The notes under the pieces: generated by a model
The model's input: the letters and a program-made list of their open reading frames with translations, nothing else
What the model was told of the DNA's origin: nothing
Database searches by the model: none
Source: an uncultured Butyricimonas sp.
GTDB taxonomy: Bacteria; Bacteroidota; Bacteroidia; Bacteroidales; Marinifilaceae
Assembly: GCA_944320555.1 (NCBI GenBank)
Contig: CALUHX010000037.1
Location: 1-32,919 of the forward strand
Reading direction: 5' to 3'
DNA length: 32,919 nt
Program-made: the position numbers and the translations under genes
In this document: positions 6,995 to 15,146 of the stretch, in pieces
Numbering within the stretch: position 1 is the first letter of the stretch
Layout of the letters: every line of letters begins with the position of its first letter

Positions 6995-9035
6995 CAATTA
7001 ACCCTTTTTTGTCGAGGTATGCTTTGAACCGCCGCAGGTGTTCCTCGTCCGGACCGTCGAAGAACGACACGCCGGAGGCCCCGTTGTCGAACGCCGCGTC
7101 GAGGTATGCCTCGAAGTCGTCCTTGATGTCGGGGAACATGAGGCCGGCGTATATCTTGGCCCTTCCGCCGACAGTGCGCACACTTTCCCGCACGGAGCGG
7201 GCTACCCACCGGGCGTCCTCATAGTAGAAGCCGTTGTATATCATGGGATAGTAGGCGTCGAGGTGCCAGTTGCCCCAATCCTGGCGCACCATCTTCTTGG
7301 CCATGGACGGGCCGGGGAAGACGGCCGCTGTGATGCGCTTTCCGTCGAGCTTCACGGCCCGGGTGATGCTGTCCACGACATTGGTGATGCCGTCCAGGCG
7401 GAAGTTTATCCACGATTGGTTCTCCATGGGGTAGGGGAGTTCCATCGGGTCGACGCCCGTCATGGCTTTGAACTTGGCGCGGCATACGTCGCAATAACAG
7501 TAGTCGTATTCCGGGAGCTCGCGGGTTTGCTCGATGCCGTAGTTCTTCCACAGGCCGACGGGGAGAATCACGTCGGGGAAGCGCACGTAGTCGAGGTGCA
7601 CGCCGTCGACGTAGGGCAGGTTGGCGCTTTCCACATAATCCTCAGCCAAATAGGAGGCCACGCCCTCGTGGTAGGGGCAAAGGAAGCGGTAGTATTCCAC
7701 ATAGGCCGGATGGTCGTGTGTGGACTCGCCCTTGCGGTTCACGGCGAACCAGTCCGGGTGGGTCTCCAGCAGTTCCCTTCGGTTCATGGTCCATTTCCAA
7801 TAATGGGCCTCGAGCCCGGCCTCGTGGCATTGGCGGTAAATCGCCTCGTCGTAGCCTTGTATCATCACTCCGCTGATGCCTCCCTCTTTCAGGGTCTTGA
7901 AATAGTGCCCGAGGTCGGGGATTTCCTTGATTTGGTCCAAGCGTATCCACACCCAGTTTTTCACTTTCCGGGGGGCGACGGTCTCCACGGAGAAACGTCC
8001 GTTATGGTCCACGGTGTACCGCTCCTGACGGGAGGGTAGCGTGACGGCCAACCGGTAGGTGTTTGCTGTGGCCTCCACGCTCACGGAGGCGTCTTTGGGC
8101 AGGTCACTCAGTTCGGCCTCGGTAAGCAGGAAATTGGCTGCGTCGCGCAGGTAGTCGCCTTCCCGCGCGTGGAAGTATTCCTGCTCGTGGAACATGGCCC
8201 AGAGGAGCTTGTAGGCGGCCATGTCATAGGGGTAGCGGAACGTTTCTTCAGCCCCGCCGACCGTGTTGGCGGAGAAGTAGAGGAAGCCCCACCGCTCGGG
8301 CATGTGCATGTCCACTTTCCCCGTGGGCTGCCACACCCAGTTTTCTTCCGGTTCGCCGGGTATGAGCCATTGCACGCGCGAGAAGTTGATACGCCAGTAT
8401 CTCCCGGCCTGCAGGGGATTGTCGAAGTTCAAAGCCACCGCTTGGCGGGGAATGGCCATTTCCACGCTCCACGCTTTGTCGGTGTCCCCGGCGTCGTTCA
8501 GCGAGCCTTCGCGGTGGACGGCGAGCCGTAGTCCCGGGCAGTCCCACTGAATCATGAAGTTGCCGCCGGAGCGGTAGGGACGGTCGAGCAGGAGGTCGAA
8601 GACGACTCCCCGGGCGTTGTTCTCTATCTCGAAATAGTTCTGCCCGTCGCCGTCGGGGTCGAGGAACACTTCAAAGTCGTTGTCGCGGTAGATAATCGTG
8701 TCCCGCTGAGTGAGCCGGGCGCGGATGTCCTTTTCCTCCAGTCGGGCCCCGACGTAGAGGTAGTCGTCGTCCCAAAGCATTTTGACCCGGGTGTCGTAAA
8801 GGGGTGCGGGAAAGTCTTTTCCGCTGATGTCTACGAACGGGGCCGTTTCTTTGGCCGCTTGCCAGGAGGCCTCGTCAAGCCGCCCGTCGATGTCGAGCGC
8901 GCCGGCGGTCCGGTAGCACACGTAGCCTTCCGGAAGAGTCAGCACGCGTGCGTGTTTCGTGAACAGGTTTTGTCCTCCGGCGGTTTCCCAAAGGAATCCC
9001 CATGCCAGGAATAATAGCAGTGTCAGTTTTTTCAT
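6984..9035 (-). CDS. Secreted CBM9-like / GHL10-like putative glycoside hydrolase
   Basis: A 683-residue secreted protein (signal peptide in residues 1-21, cleavage near AGG-Q). Residues of about 40-255 look like a family 9 carbohydrate-binding domain as found in Bacteroidetes hydrolases: LDIDGRLDEASWQAA, VKMLWDDDYLYVGARLEE, FEVFLDPDGDGQNYFEIENN and WSVEMAIP. After a short beta-rich linker, residues of about 355-675 resemble a GHL10-type TIM barrel, with YVDGVHLDYVRFPDV near residue 478 as the best motif; the Asp in HLDY is a plausible catalytic residue. A CYCDVC cysteine cluster near residue 511 is unusual and could bind a metal or form disulfides. The start lies 6 bases after the fucosidase stop, so both act together, probably on a fucosylated glycan. 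The substrate is not deducible. Confidence 0.78.
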   Translation of the reverse strand: MKKLTLLLFLAWGFLWETAGGQNLFTKHARVLTLPEGYVCYRTAGALDIDGRLDEASWQAAKETAPFVDISGKDFPAPLYDTRVKMLWDDDYLYVGARLEEKDIRARLTQRDTIIYRDNDFEVFLDPDGDGQNYFEIENNARGVVFDLLLDRPYRSGGNFMIQWDCPGLRLAVHREGSLNDAGDTDKAWSVEMAIPRQAVALNFDNPLQAGRYWRINFSRVQWLIPGEPEENWVWQPTGKVDMHMPERWGFLYFSANTVGGAEETFRYPYDMAAYKLLWAMFHEQEYFHAREGDYLRDAANFLLTEAELSDLPKDASVSVEATANTYRLAVTLPSRQERYTVDHNGRFSVETVAPRKVKNWVWIRLDQIKEIPDLGHYFKTLKEGGISGVMIQGYDEAIYRQCHEAGLEAHYWKWTMNRRELLETHPDWFAVNRKGESTHDHPAYVEYYRFLCPYHEGVASYLAEDYVESANLPYVDGVHLDYVRFPDVILPVGLWKNYGIEQTRELPEYDYCYCDVCRAKFKAMTGVDPMELPYPMENQSWINFRLDGITNVVDSITRAVKLDGKRITAAVFPGPSMAKKMVRQDWGNWHLDAYYPMIYNGFYYEDARWVARSVRESVRTVGGRAKIYAGLMFPDIKDDFEAYLDAAFDNGASGVSFFDGPDEEHLRRFKAYLDKKGLIVAE

Positions 9036-9041
9036 GTCCGA

Positions 9042-10388
9042 TTAATTAATGGTGATTACTTGTCCGGCGCCCCGGTATAGCCTGATGGGTCCGTCCAGAA
9101 GGAGGGCGATGACAGTGATGTTCTCGTCCAGCACTTGCTCCGGCACGTCGATGTAGAGATTGCCGGGCACGTCGTTCCAATAGTTTTTGTTGTGCACCTT
9201 GAAGGGCAGGATGGCCCCGTTGCCCACGACCCACACCCGGTGTACCTTGTTCATCAGTCCCTTGATTTCCAGTGGTCCGTTCGGGCGGTAAGGAATGTAG
9301 AGGTAGAGAATGTCGCCCGCCGGATTGAGGGTGGTGTACCCTTGGAAATGTTCGGAGGGAATGCCCGCCCGGGTCTCGTACACGGCTTCTTTGTGCTTGT
9401 CAATCCAGCGGCCGAAGGCTTTCAGTATGGCTACTTGCTCGTCGGGGATGGAGCCGTCTTCCCTCGGGCCGATTCCCAGCAGAAGATTGCCTCCCATGCT
9501 CAGGCAGTCCACGAAGGTGCGGAGCAGCATTTGAGGGGTCTTGTAGTTTTGGTCGGTCGGCTGGTATCCCCAGGAGTCGTTCATCGTCATGCACAGCTCC
9601 CAGTATTTGTCTGCCGGGCGCGTCACCGGCACGCCCTGTTCGGGTGTGGCATAGTCGCCGTAGCCTTGGATGCGGGAATTAATAATCACGTTTGGATTGC
9701 TCGATCGGAGCATGTCCACGATGCCTTTGGCGTTCCAGGCTTCGGCGCTCTGTTCCCAGTCGCCGTCGAACCAGAACAGGTCGGGCTTCCATTTCTTGTT
9801 CAACTCTTTGAGCTGGGCGAAATTGAAGCGCACGAATCTGGCCCAGCGTTCGGGGTCGTCCTTGTAGCGGGTTTCCGTCTTGGTCTTGTTCGGATAGTCG
9901 GGGTGCGACCAGTCCAAAAGCGAGTAGTAGAACCCGACTTTCAGCCCTTGCCGTCTCACGGCCTTGACGAAGGGGGCCAGCACGTCCCGGGCGGCGGGGG
10001 TCGATTTCACGACGCTCAGGTTGCCTGCTTGCGTGTCCCACAGGGCCACGCCGTCGTGGTGTTTCGTGGTGATGACGGTGTAGCGCGCTCCGCTTTCCTT
10101 GATGAGCTTGGCCCACGTTTCGGGGGCGTACTTCGAGGCGGTGAACCCTTCCGCCTGTTTCATGTATTCCTCGTGGGGCAGGTAGTTGTTGTAGAACGAC
10201 CAGCTTTCCGACACGCCCTTCACGGCGTAGATGCCCCAGTGTATGAAAATTCCCAATTTCGCTTCCGCGAACCATGCCATGCGCTTCTCTTTCCGCAGGC
10301 TGTCCTCTTGCGCGGACATGGGCGTTTGGCTTCCCATAATCAACGCGAGGGTGGCGACGCATGCTATCGTGATGTTTCTTGTTCTCAT
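9042..10388 (-). CDS. Alpha-L-fucosidase, GH29
   Basis: A secreted glycoside hydrolase of 448 residues that removes terminal alpha-L-fucose from glycans with retention of configuration. ATG 10388 gives MRTRNITIACVATLALIMGS followed by a signal cleavage near SAQ; an earlier in-frame ATG at 10454 would lie upstream of the likely transcript start. GH29 hallmarks are FIHWGIYAV, YTVITTKHHDGVALWDT (residues 104-119), GFYYSLLDW and LFWFDGDWE, in which D208 is the expected nucleophile. The acid/base residue, which is poorly conserved in GH29, was not assigned. It is the first gene of a two-gene unit with the CBM9 protein. No SusC/SusD pair is present within the window, unlike a typical polysaccharide-utilisation locus. 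Confidence 0.94.
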   Translation of the reverse strand: MRTRNITIACVATLALIMGSQTPMSAQEDSLRKEKRMAWFAEAKLGIFIHWGIYAVKGVSESWSFYNNYLPHEEYMKQAEGFTASKYAPETWAKLIKESGARYTVITTKHHDGVALWDTQAGNLSVVKSTPAARDVLAPFVKAVRRQGLKVGFYYSLLDWSHPDYPNKTKTETRYKDDPERWARFVRFNFAQLKELNKKWKPDLFWFDGDWEQSAEAWNAKGIVDMLRSSNPNVIINSRIQGYGDYATPEQGVPVTRPADKYWELCMTMNDSWGYQPTDQNYKTPQMLLRTFVDCLSMGGNLLLGIGPREDGSIPDEQVAILKAFGRWIDKHKEAVYETRAGIPSEHFQGYTTLNPAGDILYLYIPYRPNGPLEIKGLMNKVHRVWVVGNGAILPFKVHNKNYWNDVPGNLYIDVPEQVLDENITVIALLLDGPIRLYRGAGQVITIN

Positions 10389-10414
10389 GTTGTTGTTAAG
10401 AAAGGTTTTGAATG

Positions 10415-10422
10415 CAAATATA
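10415..10422 (-). promoter_or_regulatory. Possible -7 element upstream of the fucosidase
   Basis: TATATTTG on the minus strand, 27 bases before the fucosidase ATG, matches the Bacteroidetes -7 box. No TTG is present at the expected -33 spacing, so the promoter may need an activator. Confidence 0.45.
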
Positions 10423-10461
10423 AATTTTTTGTGTGAGAACGTGTTCGCTTTCAATGTAAAA

Positions 10462-10499
10462 AATAAATAGTGAGCCGCTTGGGCGACCCACTATTTATT
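10462..10499 (-). terminator. Intrinsic terminator of rubrerythrin
   Basis: The arms AATAAATAGTG (10462-10472) and CACTATTTATT (10489-10499) pair exactly, and further pairs with two G-U wobbles extend the stem inward to about 17 bp. On the minus strand it is followed by a T run. It sits 35 bases after the rubrerythrin stop. Confidence 0.8.
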
Positions 10500-10533
10500 G
10501 CTTGGGCGATATTTATTAACAATTCGGTTTCTG

Positions 10534-11106
10534 TCAATAATTCGTCTTCATCTCCTCGAAGAAGGCTTGCGGGTGGGCGCATGCCGGGCAGGCTTTCGGG
10601 GCGGTCTTCCCCTTGTAGATGAATCCGCAGTTGCGGCATTGCCACATGATTTCCTCGTCGCGCTCGAACACCTTGCCGGCCTCCACTCTTGCGAGCAGCG
10701 TGCGGTAGCGTTTCTCGTGCTCAGCCTCTACGGTGGCGATGTTGCGGAAGATGGCGGCGATGGCGGTGAAGCCTTCGTCCTCGGCCACTTGGGCGAATTC
10801 CGGGTACATTTCCTCCCACTCCTCGTTCTCTCCTTCGGCGGCGGCCTTCAAATTCTCGGCGGTCGTGCCGATTTTACCGGCAGGGAAAGTGGCCGTGATT
10901 TCCAGCGGTCCGCCTTCCAGCAGTTTGAAGAAGCGTTTCGCATGTTCCTTCTCTTGTTCGGCTGTTTCCATGAAAACGCCTGCGATTTGCTCATATCCTT
11001 CCTTCTTGGCCACGCTGGCGAAGAATGTGTAGCGGTTCCGCGCTTGGGATTCTCCGGCGAACGCTTTCAATAAATTTTGTTCTGTTTTCGTTCCTTTTAA
11101 ATTCAT
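10534..11106 (-). CDS. rbr: Rubrerythrin
   Basis: A 190-residue non-haem iron peroxidase that reduces H2O2 in anaerobes with electrons from rubredoxin or NADH-dependent reductases. The N-terminal ferritin-like di-iron domain shows FAGESQARNRYTFFA, QEKEHAKRFFKLLEGG and a second half with VEAEHEKRYRTLL, the expected Glu/His ligands. The C-terminal rubredoxin-like domain shows CRNCGFIYKGKTAPKACPAC, two CxxC pairs for one iron. ATG 11106 (MNLKGTKTEQ) is chosen over 11136 because the latter adds an atypical extension beginning at the likely transcript start. It is flanked by its own promoter and terminator. Confidence 0.96.
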   Translation of the reverse strand: MNLKGTKTEQNLLKAFAGESQARNRYTFFASVAKKEGYEQIAGVFMETAEQEKEHAKRFFKLLEGGPLEITATFPAGKIGTTAENLKAAAEGENEEWEEMYPEFAQVAEDEGFTAIAAIFRNIATVEAEHEKRYRTLLARVEAGKVFERDEEIMWQCRNCGFIYKGKTAPKACPACAHPQAFFEEMKTNY

Positions 11107-11133
11107 AGCTTTTATTTTTAGTGTTACTTTTTG

Positions 11134-11164
11134 CAATGTTACGATAAAAAGAACGGGAAAACAA
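11134..11164 (-). promoter_or_regulatory. Probable rubrerythrin promoter
   Basis: TTG (11164-11162), 20 bases, then TAACATTG (11141-11134) on the minus strand, one mismatch from TAnnTTTG. The start would be near 11128, giving a leader of about 20 bases. Confidence 0.55.
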
Positions 11165-11194
11165 GTGTTGCGGTTGTTTTTTTGCTAAAATAGA

Positions 11195-11213
11195 CTCGTT
11201 CTTTTTAAACGGG
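11195..11213 (-). terminator. Weak hairpin after the antiporter gene
   Basis: CTCGTT (11195-11200) can pair with AACGGG (11208-11213), a 6-bp stem with one G-U pair, directly after the antiporter stop codon. On the minus strand T-rich sequence follows. The stem is short, so termination here is tentative. Confidence 0.35.
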
Positions 11214-11214
11214 A

Positions 11215-12714
11215 TTAGCTGTTCTTTTCTATATAATAATTTTGCACGCCCAGCTCGTTGTACGTTTTCACCAGCTCCTCCTCGTTGTCCGAGATGACCA
11301 GCAGCTTGTCGCCGGTGGTCAGCTTGGTCTTGCCCGTCGGTACCCGGTAGGTGGATTCCCGTTTGACGAGCACCACCAGAGTGTTGTCCGGGAGGGTCAG
11401 GTCCATGAGCCGGTTGCCGTGCGTCAGCATGGCCGGCTCCACTTCGATTTCGGACAGGGCCGTTTTGATTTCCTCGGGCAGCTCCACGTTGAACGTCCTT
11501 TCTTGCTCTTCCGGTGTCGACAGGCCCAGCAGGTTGGCGAATCCGCTCACGGTGGTGCCCTGTATCAGCAGGGAGAGAATCGTGATGAAGAACACGACGT
11601 TGAAGATGAGCGACGCGTTGGGAATGTCGGCAATCAGGGGATAGGTGGCGAAAATGATGGGGACGGCTCCCCGCAATCCCACCCACGACACGAACGTCTT
11701 GGCCTTGAACGACATTTTCCTGAACGGCAGCAGGCAGAGGAACACGGACAGCGGCCTGGAAAAGAGTATCATGAACACGCCGACAAATATGCCCAACGAG
11801 GCCACCGGCAGCAGTTCCGCCGGGTTCACCAGCAGGCCGAGCGTGAGGAACATCACGATTTGCGCCAGCCACGTCACCCCGTCGAAGAAGGTGGTCAGGG
11901 TCTTCTTGTGGACAATCTTGCTGTTGCCGACGACCAGTCCCGCCAGATAGACGGCCAGATAACCGTTGCCGTGCAGCAGGTTGGTGAAGGAGAACACAAA
12001 GAACACGAACGCCAGCAAAAGGACCGCATAGAGTGATTGGCTGATGTTTATCTTGTTGAGCGTCAGTACGCCCAGTTTTCCCAACGCGAAGCCGCAAATG
12101 GAACCCACGCTCATTTGTAACAGGAATTGCCAGATGGTCGTCGCTATGCTCGTCTCGCCCGATTGGATGATTTGTATCAACAAGATGGTCAGCATGTAGG
12201 CCATCGGGTCGTTACTGCCGCTTTCCAATTCCAGCATCGGGCGCAGATGTTCCCGCAGGCCCTGCCTTTTCGAGCGTAATATCGAGAACACCGAGGCGGA
12301 GTCCGTCGACGACATCACCGCCGCAAGCAACAGCGACTCCGTGAAGGAAAGGCACACGAACGAATTGTCCAGATTGGTCAGCCAATATATGAAATATCCC
12401 GTCACCAATGCGGTCACCATGACGCCCGTCGTCGCCAGCACGACGCCTTGTCCCAGCACGGGCTTGATTTCCTTCGTGCTGGTGTCCATTCCCCCCGAGA
12501 AAAGGATGATGCTCAATGCGATGACACCGATGAATTGCGCCGTGTGGGGGTTGTGGAACTGGATTCCCACCCCGTCGCTTCCGAAGAGCATGCCGACCCC
12601 GAGGAACAACAACAAGGCGGGAAACCCGAAACGGAATCCCGCCTTGCCCACCAATATGCTGATAAATAGAAGAATCGATCCGACGAATAGAATGTTTTCC
12701 GCTGTTAGTATCAT
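11215..12714 (-). CDS. Cation:proton antiporter, NhaP2/CvrA type (K+/H+)
   Basis: A 499-residue inner-membrane CPA1-type antiporter. About 12 membrane segments occupy residues 5-395, including FPALLLFLGVGMLFGSDG, IALSIILFSGGMDTS, the SSTDSASVFSILRSK segment, and LELESGSNDPMAYML with the transport-site pair N168-D169. The cytoplasmic tail (about 410-495) resembles a TrkA-C regulatory domain: DLTLPDNTLVVLVKRES, TYRVPTGKTKLTTGDKLLVI. This architecture is that of NhaP2-type K+/H+ antiporters, so potassium export or pH homeostasis is the best guess; the ion is not proven by sequence. The DEAD-box gene ends 33 bases upstream on the same strand, so they may share a transcript. Confidence 0.9.
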   Translation of the reverse strand: MILTAENILFVGSILLFISILVGKAGFRFGFPALLLFLGVGMLFGSDGVGIQFHNPHTAQFIGVIALSIILFSGGMDTSTKEIKPVLGQGVVLATTGVMVTALVTGYFIYWLTNLDNSFVCLSFTESLLLAAVMSSTDSASVFSILRSKRQGLREHLRPMLELESGSNDPMAYMLTILLIQIIQSGETSIATTIWQFLLQMSVGSICGFALGKLGVLTLNKINISQSLYAVLLLAFVFFVFSFTNLLHGNGYLAVYLAGLVVGNSKIVHKKTLTTFFDGVTWLAQIVMFLTLGLLVNPAELLPVASLGIFVGVFMILFSRPLSVFLCLLPFRKMSFKAKTFVSWVGLRGAVPIIFATYPLIADIPNASLIFNVVFFITILSLLIQGTTVSGFANLLGLSTPEEQERTFNVELPEEIKTALSEIEVEPAMLTHGNRLMDLTLPDNTLVVLVKRESTYRVPTGKTKLTTGDKLLVISDNEEELVKTYNELGVQNYYIEKNS

Positions 12715-12747
12715 GTTTGTGTCTGTTAGGTTGGACGTGAGGGGTTT

Positions 12748-14004
12748 TTAGGCCGGCGTGTCGCCTTTTGGTTTGGAATTGTCTCTTTTCCGGGTGGCTG
12801 GGCGATGATTGCGGAAACGCTTTTTGCCGCCTCCTTTCCCGTTGGAACGGCCGGGCGCGTATTCGGGAGCCTCGCCAAGCCTGGCGGGCAGGGGAATCTT
12901 GTAGACCTCCTCGCCGAGGAATTTTTCGATGCGTTGGAATCTCCCCTGGTCCTCCACCGACACGAAAGTCAAGGCCACGCCTTCGGCGCTTGCCCTTGCG
13001 GTCCGTCCGATGCGGTGGATGTAGTCTTCCGGGTCGTGGGGCACGTCGTAGTTGATGACCAGGCCGATTTCGTCAATGTCGATGCCCCGGGACACGATGT
13101 CCGTCGCCACGAGGATGTCGACCTTTCCGTTCTTGAAGTCCAGCATCACCTTTTCCCGCTCTTCCTGTTCCAAATCGGAGTGCATGGCCGCCACGTTGAA
13201 CTTCATCCGCTTGAGGTTAAAGGCCAGGTCCTTCACTTTTTGCTTCTTCGAGGAGAAAATGATAGTTTTGTGGCTCACCGGCTTGCTGAACAATTCCTCG
13301 ATGATGCCGGTCTTTTGATACTCCGTGCAGATATAGGCCGCCTGCATGATGGCCTCGTTCGGTTTCGACACGGCGACGTTGATTTCCGCCGGGTCGCGCA
13401 GCACCTTCTTGGCCAGTTGCCTGATTTTTGGGGGCATGGTGGCCGAGAACATCAGGGTTTGCCGTTCTTTCGGCAGTTTGTTCACGATTTGCATGATATC
13501 GTCGTGGAATCCCATGTCCAGCATCCGGTCGGCCTCGTCGAGGATGAAGAAACGGATGTGGGAGAGGTCCACGTCGCCCGTTTGCAGCAAGGCGATCAGC
13601 CGACCGGGGGTGGCGATGCACACCTCGGCGCCCATCAGCAACGCCCGCTTCTGTTGGTCCCACAAATTGCCGTCCCCGCCGCCGTACACCGCCGCAGTGG
13701 ATATCGGCAGAAAATAGGAAAAGCCCTCGAACTGCGTGTCTATCTGTTGGGCCAGCTCCCGCGTGGGGGCCATGATCAGCGCCTGCACGGCGGCCTCTTC
13801 TTGCGGTTCTTGGATCAGCTTGTTCAATATCGGTAAAATGTACGCGGCGGTCTTGCCCGTCCCGGTTTGGGCGCAAGCGATCACGTCTTTGCCTTCCAAC
13901 ACGACCGGAATCGTCAGTTCTTGAATGGGGGTCGTCTCTTGAAAATTCATCGCGTCCAAACCGTCCAGTAAGGCGTCGTCTAAATCCAGCTCGTCAAATC
14001 TCAT
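12748..14004 (-). CDS. DEAD-box ATP-dependent RNA helicase
   Basis: A 418-residue RhlE/CsdA-like RNA helicase. In order: Q motif (MNFQETTPIQ, residues 19-28), motif I AQTGTGKT (45-52), Ia APTRELAQQ, Ib TPGRL, II DEAD, III SAT, then in the second RecA lobe IFSSKK, TDIVSRGIDID and VI HRIGRTARA. The C-terminal 40 residues are a basic, low-complexity tail rich in Arg, Lys and Gly, which typically binds RNA. Probable roles are ribosome assembly or cold-stress RNA remodelling. The 183 bases upstream to the HD-domain gene contain no convincing gene. Confidence 0.96.
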   Translation of the reverse strand: MRFDELDLDDALLDGLDAMNFQETTPIQELTIPVVLEGKDVIACAQTGTGKTAAYILPILNKLIQEPQEEAAVQALIMAPTRELAQQIDTQFEGFSYFLPISTAAVYGGGDGNLWDQQKRALLMGAEVCIATPGRLIALLQTGDVDLSHIRFFILDEADRMLDMGFHDDIMQIVNKLPKERQTLMFSATMPPKIRQLAKKVLRDPAEINVAVSKPNEAIMQAAYICTEYQKTGIIEELFSKPVSHKTIIFSSKKQKVKDLAFNLKRMKFNVAAMHSDLEQEEREKVMLDFKNGKVDILVATDIVSRGIDIDEIGLVINYDVPHDPEDYIHRIGRTARASAEGVALTFVSVEDQGRFQRIEKFLGEEVYKIPLPARLGEAPEYAPGRSNGKGGGKKRFRNHRPATRKRDNSKPKGDTPA

Positions 14005-14187
14005 CTCTCTCGTTATTAAAATAGTTTTTTGTGAGGTTGCTTATCTCCCGCGAAGATAAAAAAAATCGCGGAACGGACGAACGAATCGCGGCGAAAATAC
14101 CGCGCCCCTTCTCTCCGCCGCCTTGTTTTGGGGAAAATGCGGGGGAAAATTGAAGTTGGTGTGTGGTCGCGCTGTCATGGGGAAGGT

Positions 14188-14727
14188 TTACTCGAAAAGC
14201 TTGCTCCACTCGTCGAACCGTCTTACGGGAATCTCTCCGAATTGGGCGAGTTTCCGGCGTGCCTCTTCGGGCGTGCGTTCCTGTGTCAGGTGGCTTTTTG
14301 TGTAAAACGTGTCGGCATACGTGATTAGTTTTTCTTCCAGGGTTTCGGGCACCATGTCCCGGTGAGGGAGAGGCAGACCTTGCTCTTCAATCATCGCTTT
14401 CGTGAATCCCGTTCCCGTGTGCCGTTCGCAGACCAGGGCGTGGCGGGGCAATCCTTCCTTGCGCAGCAAGTCAGCCCCGAGATATCCGTGGCAAATGTAG
14501 GGCTTGTCCCCGTGGCATCCGATTCCGGGAGCGTCCGTGTAAAATATCCCGATGTCGTGCAACATGGCCCCTTCCTCCACAAATGCCGTGTCCAGTCCCA
14601 GTTCCGGATGGCGGGCCGCCAGGGCTAAAGCCTTGCGGGCTACTAATTGGCTGTGAGTTATCAACGCCTGATATGCCAAGTCTCCCGGCGTATAATATTT
14701 CTCAATTATGGTGAATACGTCTAACAT
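14188..14727 (-). CDS. HD-domain phosphohydrolase-like protein
   Basis: A 179-residue protein with an HD metal-dependent phosphohydrolase core. The first His is in YQALITHSQLVARKAL, the HD doublet in GAMLHDIGIFYTD, further histidines lie in CHGDKPYICHGYLGAD and CERHTGTG, and a distal Asp in LITYADTFYTKS. It resembles HDIG-type hydrolases annotated near nucleotide metabolism; the substrate is unknown. ATG 14727 (MLDVFTIIEKYYTPGDLAYQ) is chosen; a longer frame back to 15033 would run antisense through the ABM monooxygenase gene and loses family similarity. It diverges from that gene with 70 bases between them. Confidence 0.88.
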   Translation of the reverse strand: MLDVFTIIEKYYTPGDLAYQALITHSQLVARKALALAARHPELGLDTAFVEEGAMLHDIGIFYTDAPGIGCHGDKPYICHGYLGADLLRKEGLPRHALVCERHTGTGFTKAMIEEQGLPLPHRDMVPETLEEKLITYADTFYTKSHLTQERTPEEARRKLAQFGEIPVRRFDEWSKLFE

Positions 14728-14765
14728 AACGTTGTTATTTGAGGACGAAATTACGAAAATATCCG

Positions 14766-14773
14766 TAATTTTG
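14766..14773 (+). promoter_or_regulatory. Possible -7 element for the ABM monooxygenase gene
   Basis: TAATTTTG lies 24 bases before the start of the plus-strand gene and fits TAnnTTTG, but the nearest upstream TTG is 24 bases away rather than 19-21. The overlapping TTACG...CGTAA at 14751-14768 is a short palindrome that a regulator might use. Confidence 0.35.
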
Positions 14774-14797
14774 CGCCCCGAAAGATGAGAATATAAT

Positions 14798-15076
14798 ATG
14801 ATACGGATAAATGTAGTCATCACGGTGAAGCCGGAGAATCGGGAGCGTCTCCTCCGGCTGTTGGGCGAGATGGGTGATTTGTCTCGTCGGGAAAACGGAT
14901 GTGCCGGATACGAGGTCTTGGAGAATGTTCGTTCTCGCACGGAGCTTATGATTGTCGAGACGTGGACGGACGACGAGGTTTTGGCCGCGCACAAGGCCGC
15001 CGACCACTTCCAGCGGATTATTCCGGAGGCCAAGGCTTTGGCGGAGGATTGGCAGAGTCTGAGATTTGATTTTTAA
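14798..15076 (+). CDS. ABM-domain putative quinol monooxygenase
   Basis: A 92-residue protein of the antibiotic-biosynthesis-monooxygenase fold, like YgiN: MIRINVVITVKPENRERLLR, SRRENGCAGYEVLEN, MIVETWTDDEVLAAHKAADH and FQRIIPEAKAL. Members are small dimeric ferredoxin-like barrels; some oxidise quinols or degrade haem, but many have no known substrate, and sequence alone does not decide. It diverges from the HD-domain gene and precedes the MATE exporter by 70 bases in the same direction, so the latter could be co-transcribed. Confidence 0.87.
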   Translation: MIRINVVITVKPENRERLLRLLGEMGDLSRRENGCAGYEVLENVRSRTELMIVETWTDDEVLAAHKAADHFQRIIPEAKALAEDWQSLRFDF

Positions 15077-15146
15077 TTGCTTTTTAGATTCGATAATCAC
15101 AGGCCGGGGCATGCGAGTGCCTTTGTCTGTTTAAAATAATGTAGAC

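Noticed and set aside
13994-14209. 71-codon minus-strand frame between the DEAD-box and HD genes
   Set aside because: It overlaps both neighbours' ends and has no recognisable features.
14728-15033. N-terminal extension of the HD-domain gene
   Set aside because: It would run antisense through the ABM monooxygenase gene; ATG 14727 matches the start of the recognised domain.
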